Shown here: positions 58,046 through 64,000 of the stretch, in pieces
How positions within the stretch are numbered: the stretch's first letter is position 1
How the letters are laid out: each line of letters opens with the position of its first letter
NCBI RefSeq assembly: GCF_026410505.1
Contig: NZ_JAPMIU010000002.1
Coordinates: forward strand, 186,001-250,000
Source of the DNA: Frateuria hangzhouensis
GTDB lineage: Bacteria; Pseudomonadota; Gammaproteobacteria; Xanthomonadales; Rhodanobacteraceae
DNA: 64,000 nt
Reading direction: 5' to 3'
Made by a program: the position numbers and the translations under genes
Notes under the pieces: model-generated
What the model saw: the letters and a program-made list of their open reading frames with translations, nothing else
Told to the model about the DNA's origin: nothing
The model's database searches: none

Positions 58046-58617
58046 ATACTCCCAAGCCTCCCTCCATCAAGGCCAGCCGGCTGAAGCTGATCGCCATCGC
58101 CGTGGTGTTCGCCGCGCCGATGATCGTCGCCGGCGTGCTCACCTTCACCGGCTGGCAGCCGGGCAGCAAGGGCTACGGCCAGCCGATCCTGCCGCAGCGC
58201 AACTTCGTCGACGAGCAGTTGCGCGTGACGCTGGCCGACGGTGGCGATTACGCCTGGCGCGATCCGGCTCAGCCGCGCATGACCCTGGTCGCGCTGGCCG
58301 GTCCCGATTGCGCCGCGCGCTGCTTCGAGACGCTGAGCGGCATGGCCAAGACCTGGGTGATGCTCAACCGCAACCAGCACCGCCTGCGCCTGCTCTACGT
58401 CGGCCAGCCGCCGGCCGATCCGCAGCACCTGGCGGCGGTGAAAACCTACTGGAGGTTCGGCCACGACGCCGAGGGCAAGCTCGCCGCCTTCCGCCCCACC
58501 GGTGCGGACAGCGTGAGCGCGCTGCTGGTCGAGTCCAACGGCACGGCGCTTTCCTATTATCCGGCCGGCTTCGACGGTACCGGTTTGATGCGTGACGTGA
58601 TCAAGGTGGTCAAGTGA
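58042..58617 (+). CDS. SCO-like cytochrome oxidase assembly-associated protein
   Basis: This is a 191-residue protein with one N-terminal membrane helix (about 15-36) and a periplasmic thioredoxin-like domain. 'VALAGPDCAARCFETL' contains CxxxC, the copper-binding spacing of SCO1/SenC proteins; the distal His of SCO is not obvious. Such proteins lie between surf1 and ctaA in many proteobacteria and are annotated as cytochrome oxidase assembly proteins. It overlaps surf1 by 4 bases and ctaA by 4 bases (GTGA). I infer a copper-handling or redox role in CuA/CuB assembly. Confidence 0.75.
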   Translation: MNTPKPPSIKASRLKLIAIAVVFAAPMIVAGVLTFTGWQPGSKGYGQPILPQRNFVDEQLRVTLADGGDYAWRDPAQPRMTLVALAGPDCAARCFETLSGMAKTWVMLNRNQHRLRLLYVGQPPADPQHLAAVKTYWRFGHDAEGKLAAFRPTGADSVSALLVESNGTALSYYPAGFDGTGLMRDVIKVVK

Positions 58618-59849
58618 GCATGTCGGCGATGACGTCGTCCGGAAGCCCGGCGCCCGCCCTGGCGGGCGGAGCCAAGGTCCGCCGCATCATGCGCTGGCTG
58701 GCGCTGTGCGCGGCAGTGTTCGCTTTCGGCGTGGTGATGTTCGGTGCCTTCGTGCGGTTGTCCAACGCGGGCCTGTCCTGTCCGGACTGGCCGACCTGCT
58801 ATGGCCAGGTCAGCTGGCCGCAACACGAGCAGGCGGTGGCGCGCGCCGACGCTGCCTTCCCGGATCGCCCGTACGAGGCGAACAAGGCCTGGCGCGAGCA
58901 GGTGCATCGCTTCCTCGCCGGCACGCTGGGGGTGCTGGTACTCGTGCTGGCGTTGCTGGCCGCCTGGCGACCGCGCTGGGCGCGCGGCGCGGTGATCCTG
59001 GGCGCGATCTTCGCCGCCGGCGGGGTCAGTCTCTACATGAGTGGCGAGCACGTCTGGTCCTCGATCCTGGCGGTGGTGGCGATCGCGCTGCCGCTGGGCG
59101 CGGCGGTGCGCCTGCGCGGGCCCGGTGCGTGGCGGCTGGCGGTGCTGGTGCTGGCGGTGATCATCTTCCAGGCCATGCTGGGCATGTGGACGGTGACGCT
59201 GCTGCTCAAGCCAATCGTGGTGATGGGCCATCTGCTGGGCGGCATCACCACCTTTGCCCTGTTGGCCTACGTGGCGCTGCGCTTCGCCGGCGTCGGCGCC
59301 ACCGACGAGCGCCACGCGCCGCTGCGGCGCTGGATCGCGCTGGGCATCGTGCTGCTGGCCTGCCAGATCGCGCTCGGCGGCTGGACCTCGTCCAACTACG
59401 CCGCGCTGGCCTGCGGCGCCGGTGCGGACGCGTTCCCCAAGTGCCTGGGGCAGTGGATGCCGCCGACCGACTTCAGGGAAGGCTTCGTCCTGTGGCGTGG
59501 CATCGGTGTGAACTACGAGGGCGGCGTGCTGGACATGGCCGCGCGCAGCGCGATCCAGATCGCGCACCGCTTCGGCGCGCTGGTGGTGTTCGTGTACCTG
59601 CTGTGGCTGGGATACCGCGTGGCCCGCCGCGGACTGCGCCGGGCCGGCGCCGCGATCGGCGTGGTGCTGGTGGCGCAGGTGCTGCTGGGCATCAGCAACG
59701 TTCATTTCGGGCTACCCTTGCCGGTGGCGACCCTGCACAACGGCGTGGCGGCGCTGCTGCTGTTTACCCTGCTGGCGACGCTGGCGCAGACCCAGCCGGG
59801 CGTCCTGCCGACCCAGGGCGAGCCGGGACCGGCCCCGGGGCGGCATTGA
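58614..59849 (+). CDS. ctaA: Heme A synthase (COX15/CtaA)
   Basis: This 411-residue membrane enzyme oxidises heme O to heme A. It has eight or more helices in two similar halves, each with conserved His: '[17 protein letters not shown]', '[15 protein letters not shown]', '[14 protein letters not shown]' and '[12 protein letters not shown]', ending '[13 protein letters not shown]'. The Cys pair in '[10 protein letters not shown]' is typical of type-2 CtaA. It starts at GTG 58614 overlapping the previous stop; ATG 58620 is an alternative. The heme O synthase gene follows after 58 bases, completing the pathway. Confidence 0.95.
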   Translation: MSMSAMTSSGSPAPALAGGAKVRRIMRWLALCAAVFAFGVVMFGAFVRLSNAGLSCPDWPTCYGQVSWPQHEQAVARADAAFPDRPYEANKAWREQVHRFLAGTLGVLVLVLALLAAWRPRWARGAVILGAIFAAGGVSLYMSGEHVWSSILAVVAIALPLGAAVRLRGPGAWRLAVLVLAVIIFQAMLGMWTVTLLLKPIVVMGHLLGGITTFALLAYVALRFAGVGATDERHAPLRRWIALGIVLLACQIALGGWTSSNYAALACGAGADAFPKCLGQWMPPTDFREGFVLWRGIGVNYEGGVLDMAARSAIQIAHRFGALVVFVYLLWLGYRVARRGLRRAGAAIGVVLVAQVLLGISNVHFGLPLPVATLHNGVAALLLFTLLATLAQTQPGVLPTQGEPGPAPGRH

Positions 59850-59907
59850 CGCTCCGGGAGCAGTTGTCCCGCACGCGCCCCGCCGGGTTCCGCCCTGCCG
59901 TCCATCC

Positions 59908-60879
59908 ATGCCTCCGCGAAGTTTCCAAGTGACCCTGCACCTTTCCCAGTATTTCCAATTGACCAAGCCGCGCGTCGTCGCGCTGCTGGTGTTCTGCGCC
60001 GTGATCGGCATGTTCCTGGCGGTGCCGGGCATCCCGCCGTGGCGCGCGCTGGTGTTCGGCACGCTGGGCATCTGGATGGCTTCCGGTTCAGCGGCGGCGT
60101 TCAATCACCTGATCGACGAGCGTATCGACAAGCTGATGGCGCGCACCGCGCGACGACCGCTGGCGACCGGTGTGTTGAAGCCGCGCCAGGTCCTGCTGTT
60201 CGCCATCGCGCTGGGCATCGCTTCGATGCTGGTGCTGGCGCTGCTGGTCAACCCGCTGACCGCGTGGCTGACCTTCGGCGGCCTGATCGGTTATGCGCTG
60301 GTCTACACGGCGTACCTCAAGCGCGCCACGCCGCAGAACATCGTGATCGGCGGCCTGGCCGGGGCGATTCCGCCGGTGCTGGGCTGGACCGCGGTCACCG
60401 GCGAGCTGCACGCCTTCGCCTTGCAGCTTTGCCTGATCATCTTCGTGTGGACGCCGCCGCACTTCTGGGCGCTGGCGATCTTCCGCCGCGACGACTATGC
60501 ACGCGCGCAGATCCCGATGCTGCCGGTGACGCATGGCGTGGCCTACACGCGCTGGCACGTGTTGTTCTATACGGTACTGCTGGTGCTGGTGACGCTGTTG
60601 CCGGCGCTGACCGGGTTCAGTGGCGCGGTCTACCTGGGCGGCGCGCTGGTGCTGGGCGGCGGCTTTCTCTATTACGCGATCCGCCTGCTCAACCCGCCCG
60701 ACGAGTTCTTCGCCATGCGCGTGTTCAAGTACTCGATCGTCTACCTGATGGCGCTGTTCGCTTTCCTGCTGGCCGACCACTGGATGGCCCCGCCGTCGCA
60801 GCCCGCGCTGGTGCTTAATTCGGCCATCACGATGGCCTCGCCCGCCACGGCACAGGACACCGCCCGGCTTCTGCGCTGA
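59908..60879 (+). CDS. cyoE: Protoheme IX farnesyltransferase (heme O synthase)
   Basis: This 323-residue UbiA-family membrane prenyltransferase makes heme O from heme b, the precursor for ctaA. The two Asp-rich motifs are '[20 protein letters not shown]' (NxxxDxxxD) and, in the second half, '[13 protein letters not shown]'. '[12 protein letters not shown]' is a family hallmark. About nine helices can be counted. The start is probably ATG 59908; GTG 59929 would give a typical shorter N-terminus. It ends the assembly operon. Also called ctaB or coxE in other genomes. Confidence 0.95.
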   Translation: MPPRSFQVTLHLSQYFQLTKPRVVALLVFCAVIGMFLAVPGIPPWRALVFGTLGIWMASGSAAAFNHLIDERIDKLMARTARRPLATGVLKPRQVLLFAIALGIASMLVLALLVNPLTAWLTFGGLIGYALVYTAYLKRATPQNIVIGGLAGAIPPVLGWTAVTGELHAFALQLCLIIFVWTPPHFWALAIFRRDDYARAQIPMLPVTHGVAYTRWHVLFYTVLLVLVTLLPALTGFSGAVYLGGALVLGGGFLYYAIRLLNPPDEFFAMRVFKYSIVYLMALFAFLLADHWMAPPSQPALVLNSAITMASPATAQDTARLLR

Positions 60880-61002
60880 ACGCCTGGCCCGCGGTGTGCC
60901 TGGCAGTCTGGCCGTCCGGCTGCTTCAAGCAGCGGTACATCCTTGCCACGGCCGCAGGCTTTGAACGCGAGACTCGCCGAACCCGGCAATGGCGCGCCCG
61001 AT

Positions 61003-61025
61003 CGTCCACGAGTCAGCTCCTACAG
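61003..61025. repeat. Half-copy of palindromic repeat family 1
   Basis: GTCCACGAGTCAGCTCCTACAGG corresponds to the right arm of the family 1 elements. The TAG stop of the following minus-strand symporter gene (61020-61022) lies inside it. Confidence 0.6.
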
Positions 61026-62015
61026 GGTCGGCGGCTTCTTGTGGCCTGAGGCGTAGCGCCGCGCCAGCACCGCGCACACCATCAGCTGCAGCTGGTGGAA
61101 GATCATCAACGGCAGCAGCAGCGCCCCGAGCCCGCCGGCCTGTCCGGCAAACAGAATCTTGGCCATCGGCACGCCGCTGGCCAGGCTCTTCTTGGAGCCG
61201 CAGAACACCAGCGTGATGCGGTCGGCGCGGCTGAAACCGAACAGTCGCCCGGCCAGGCCGGTGCACAGCAGCGCCAGCGCCAGCAGCAGCGCGCCGACCG
61301 CCAGCGTCGAGGCCAGCGCCAGCGGGGCGGTCGCGCGCCACAGTCCGGCGACCACTGCCTCGCCGAACGCCGCGTAGACTACCAGCAGGATCGTACCGCG
61401 ATCGGTCATGCCGACCAGCGATCGATGCCGGTCGACCCAGCCGCCGATCCACGGCCGCAACAGGTGGCCGATGGCGAAGGGCAGCAGCAGGAGCCTGACG
61501 ATCTGCCACACCCCGGCCACGCCGGGCGCATGGCCGCCGTGCGTGGCCAGCAGCAGCTGCACCAGCAACGGCGTCAGCACGATGCCGATCAGGCTGGACA
61601 GCGAAGCACTGACCACCGCCGCCGGCACGTTGCCGCCAGCGATCGAGGTGAAGGCGATCGAGGATTGCACGGTCGAGGGCAGCGTGCAGACGAACAGCAT
61701 GCCCAGGGCCAGTTCCGGCGTCAGCAGCGTGCGTGACAGCGGCGCCAGCAGCCAGCCCAGCAGCGGGAACAGCGCGAAGGTGCTGGCGAACACCGCCAGG
61801 TGCAGCCGCCAGTGCGTCACGCCGCGCACGATCGCCTCGCGCGGCAGCTTGGCGCCGTGCAGAAAGAACAGCAGCATGATCGTCGCATCGGTGATCGCGT
61901 CCAGCCACAGCGCCGCCTCGCCGCGGCAGGGCAGTACGGTCGCCACGCCGACCGCCGCCAGCAGCGCGAGGGTGAAGCCGTCGGGGAGAAGCCGGCGCAG
62001 CGAAGCGGGGAACAT
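61020..62015 (-). CDS. Bile acid:sodium symporter-family protein (BASS/YfeH type)
   Basis: This 331-residue protein has about ten membrane helices in an inverted repeat fold. Family signs are 'LWLDAITDATIMLLFFLHGA', 'LGMLFVCTLPSTVQSSIAFT' (the crossing-point region), 'GGNVPAAVVSASLSSLIG', 'AFGEAVVAGLW' and 'TLVFCGSKKSLASGVPMAK'. The YfeH-type branch is suggested by the GSKKSLASG motif. Transported substrate in bacteria is mostly unknown. The start at 62015 was taken; an open frame runs further upstream to 62138 without family likeness. It follows a DedA gene by 52 bases, probably one transcription unit. Confidence 0.9.
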   Translation of the reverse strand: MFPASLRRLLPDGFTLALLAAVGVATVLPCRGEAALWLDAITDATIMLLFFLHGAKLPREAIVRGVTHWRLHLAVFASTFALFPLLGWLLAPLSRTLLTPELALGMLFVCTLPSTVQSSIAFTSIAGGNVPAAVVSASLSSLIGIVLTPLLVQLLLATHGGHAPGVAGVWQIVRLLLLPFAIGHLLRPWIGGWVDRHRSLVGMTDRGTILLVVYAAFGEAVVAGLWRATAPLALASTLAVGALLLALALLCTGLAGRLFGFSRADRITLVFCGSKKSLASGVPMAKILFAGQAGGLGALLLPLMIFHQLQLMVCAVLARRYASGHKKPPTL

Positions 62016-62067
62016 GGTGAAGGGGGAGGACGCGAAACGCCAGATTGTAGCGGCCGGAGGTGCCGCC

Positions 62068-62691
62068 TCAATCGTCCTTGCGCTCGTGCGCGCAGCGTCG
62101 GTGGCGCCACCACAACACCAGCGCCACCAGCGCGGCAAGCCCGGCGAGCAGCCAGATGCCGTTCTGTCCGCGGCCGATCCACATCGCCAGCCACTCGCGG
62201 TTGTTGGCGCCGAAGTAGCCCAGGTACACCCACACCGGCACGCTGATCAGCGCGGCGAGCCCGTCCAGCAGGAAAAAGCGCAGGAACGACACGCGGTGGG
62301 TCGCGCCTGCGGTGACGTAGACCGCCGTACGCATGCCCGGCAGAAACCGCGCCAGGAACAGCAGACGGTTGCCGTAGCGGGCGAACTTCTCCTGCACCCG
62401 GGCATAGCGCGCCGGGGTGAGCAGCCGCGCCACCAGCGGCCAGCGCATGATGCGCGCGCCATGGCGGTGGCCGAGCAGGAACATCGCCGCGTCGCCAACC
62501 AGTACGCCGACCAGCGCGACCGCCGCCATCGCGTGCACGTTGGCAAAGCCCAGTCCGGCGATTACCCCGCCGGCGACCAGTGTGATGTCCTCCGGCAACG
62601 GCGCGCCGGCGCCGCACAGCAGCAGCGCGGCGAACACCGCCAGGTAGCCGCTCTCGGCAAACAGCAGGATCAGCCGTTCAAGCAGCGCCAT
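62068..62691 (-). CDS. DedA/SNARE-associated family membrane protein
   Basis: This is a 207-residue inner-membrane protein with four to five helices. The DedA blocks are 'GAGAPLPEDITLVAGGVIAG', 'VLVGDAAMFLLGHRHGARI', 'KFARYGNRLLFLARFLPGMR' and 'GATHRVSFLRFFLLDGLAA'. DedA proteins are linked to undecaprenyl-phosphate or phospholipid recycling and membrane homeostasis. The acidic residue in 'PEDITL' and Arg in 'ARFLPGMR' are the conserved functional ones. It lies between dnaG and the symporter gene, same strand. Confidence 0.93.
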   Translation of the reverse strand: MALLERLILLFAESGYLAVFAALLLCGAGAPLPEDITLVAGGVIAGLGFANVHAMAAVALVGVLVGDAAMFLLGHRHGARIMRWPLVARLLTPARYARVQEKFARYGNRLLFLARFLPGMRTAVYVTAGATHRVSFLRFFLLDGLAALISVPVWVYLGYFGANNREWLAMWIGRGQNGIWLLAGLAALVALVLWWRHRRCAHERKDD

Positions 62692-62758
62692 CGGGGTTCC
62701 AGGCTGGCGCGCGCGCCGATCGGTAAGGGCGCAGGCGCCCGGAAGCAGGAGCCATCGA

Positions 62759-64000
62759 TCAACCCTGCGCGGCGGAAGGACGGCGAGCCGCCAGCAGTTC
62801 GCGCAGCTCGGCCTTTTCGGCCTGGCTCAAGCTGCCGTCGCGGTGCTTGGCGGTCAGCGCCTCGCGACGCAACGCGACGGCCTGGTCCTCCATCCGCGCC
62901 AGCGCGTCGAGGAATTCCATGCGCTGGATCTCCGGTTCGCCCACCACCATCGCCGCCATCAGCTTCTGCAGCGCGGGGTATTCCGCACGCTCGGCGAAAT
63001 GTTCGACCAGCATCGCCGGGTTGATCCCCGGTCGCGCGCGGCACAGGTCCACCAGCTCGGCCAGCAGCCCCACGCCCGGTTTGTCCAGGCGCAGGAAGCG
63101 GTAGGGCGGCTCGACCTGGTCAGCCAGCCCGGGCTGGGCCAGCAGCAGCGCGATGGCGCTGCGCACCAGCGAACGCTGCACCGCCACCGGCCGCTGCACG
63201 GCGCGGCGCGCGGCCGGCTCGGCCGGCACGTTGGCGCTCGCGCCGGTGCGTTTTTCCAGTTCCTGCGCCATCAGGTCGCGGAAGGCGCCGTCGGGGAGCC
63301 GGGCGATCAGCGGCCGCGCGCGCTCGGCCAGCCGTGCACGGCCGCCCAGGTTCGCGGTGTCGACATCGTGCGCCAGCTCGCCGAAGAAATAATCCGACAG
63401 CGGCGTGGCTTCCTTCATACGTTGCTCGAAACCCTCCTTGCCCTCCTTGCGCACCAGCGTGTCCGGATCCTCGCCCTCGGGCAGGAACAGGAAATACGCC
63501 TGGCGGCCGTCGCGCAGCCGTGGCAGCGCCGCCTCCAGCGCCTTCCAGGCGGCGGCGCGGCCGGCGCGGTCGCCGTCGAAACAGAACACCACGTCCGGGG
63601 CGGCCCGGAACAGCACTTCGGTGTGCTCGGGGGTGGTCGCCGTGCCCAGCGTCGCCACCGCAATCGGCAGGCCCGCCTGGTGCAGCGCGATCACATCCAT
63701 GTAGCCCTCGACCACCACGATGCGCGCGAGCTGGCTGTTGGCCTGCTTGACCTGCCACAGCGCGAACAGCTCGCGGCCCTTGTGGAACAGCGGGGTTTCG
63801 GGGGAGTTGAGGTATTTGGGGCCATCGCCCTTGCGCGCATCCTGGGCGCGGGAATCGGCCGTCGCGGATCCATCGCCGGCCTTTGCGAGCACCCGCCCGC
63901 CGAACGCGATCACGCGCCCGCGGCGGTCCAGGATCGGAAACATCAGGCGTTCGCGAAAGCGGTCGTAGCGGTGCCCGCGTTCGCCGGTGGCGACCATGCC
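62759..64000 (-). CDS. dnaG: DNA primase, C-terminal two-thirds (5' end outside window)
   Basis: About 413 residues are visible; the N-terminal zinc-binding domain and part of the catalytic core lie beyond the right edge. Seen are 'RLMFPILDRRGRVIAFGGR', the TOPRIM domain with 'VVVEGYMDVIALHQAG' (metal Glu) and '[19 protein letters not shown]' (DxD), 'FLPEGEDPDTLVRKEG', then the C-terminal helicase-binding domain with 'RSAIALLLAQPGLADQ'. It makes RNA primers for replication. The end shows 'AELRELLAARRPSAAQG'. An rpoD or ribosomal S21 gene may lie next to it outside the window. Confidence 0.96.
   Translation of the reverse strand, partial: GMVATGERGHRYDRFRERLMFPILDRRGRVIAFGGRVLAKAGDGSATADSRAQDARKGDGPKYLNSPETPLFHKGRELFALWQVKQANSQLARIVVVEGYMDVIALHQAGLPIAVATLGTATTPEHTEVLFRAAPDVVFCFDGDRAGRAAAWKALEAALPRLRDGRQAYFLFLPEGEDPDTLVRKEGKEGFEQRMKEATPLSDYFFGELAHDVDTANLGGRARLAERARPLIARLPDGAFRDLMAQELEKRTGASANVPAEPAARRAVQRPVAVQRSLVRSAIALLLAQPGLADQVEPPYRFLRLDKPGVGLLAELVDLCRARPGINPAMLVEHFAERAEYPALQKLMAAMVVGEPEIQRMEFLDALARMEDQAVALRREALTAKHRDGSLSQAEKAELRELLAARRPSAAQG

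Overview
The window is high-GC, densely coded proteobacterial DNA. Its gene content points to a gammaproteobacterium of the Xanthomonadales, most likely Rhodanobacteraceae (Rhodanobacter/Dyella/Frateuria type). The grounds are a caa3/aa3-type cox operon with a DUF2244 gene in front, YcgL and DUF3016 proteins, a PutA of about 1050 residues, and several families of short palindromic intergenic repeats ('GTAGGAGCCCACTTGTGGGC', 'GTAGGGTGGGCTTCAGCCCA' and a 'CTTCGAC...CTCAGG' type). No rRNA, tRNA, CRISPR array, transposase or prophage was found. The genus is an inference.

Layout. 1-7.3 kb: the end of an AI-2E-family permease, then a LysR regulator and a ggt-dgcN-dgcA-gltS cluster that reads as a gamma-glutamyl compound and D-glutamate scavenging system. 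7.4-12.3 kb: rep helicase, a flavin-dependent halogenase-like gene, tdk and an unknown gene. 12.4-18.2 kb (minus strand): mutM, gnd and a four-gene Gld-type ABC transporter operon. 18.4-23.6 kb: fatty-acid desaturase, DUF3016, a broken DCC-family gene next to DUF4166, rpmB-rpmG and secB-gpsA. 23.7-28.3 kb: a large SNF2 helicase, then a visibly AT-richer island with a miniature secreted Rhs toxin and its probable immunity gene. 28.3-35.2 kb: a HAD phosphatase and glucokinase, then a five-gene MacB-like exporter operon with three adaptor genes, two of which are separated only by one in-frame TGA.

35.4-48.9 kb: hemB, small enzymes, glutaminyl cyclase, a Kef-type antiporter, a 1146-residue membrane-anchored ankyrin protein, YcgL, a FadL channel, a coniferyl-aldehyde dehydrogenase and a TlpA-like gene frameshifted inside its signal peptide. 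49-52.1 kb: putA. 52.4-60.9 kb: the cytochrome c oxidase region, with DUF2244, coxB, ctaD, a 44-residue membrane protein and coxC, then a reverse-strand DUF2909 gene, surf1, a SCO-like gene, ctaA (heme A synthase) and the heme O synthase gene. This is structural and assembly machinery for one terminal oxidase, without a Cox11/CtaG gene. 61-64 kb: a bile-acid/sodium symporter-family protein, a DedA protein and the 3' part of dnaG, cut by the window edge.

The less ordinary parts are the D-glutamate/gamma-glutamyl locus, the Rhs toxin-immunity island, the split tandem adaptor, two decaying redox genes (a DCC-family gene with a 10-bp repeat expansion plus a stop, and the frameshifted TlpA-like gene), and the dispersed palindromes. 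All family assignments come from reading motifs by eye. No database search was run.
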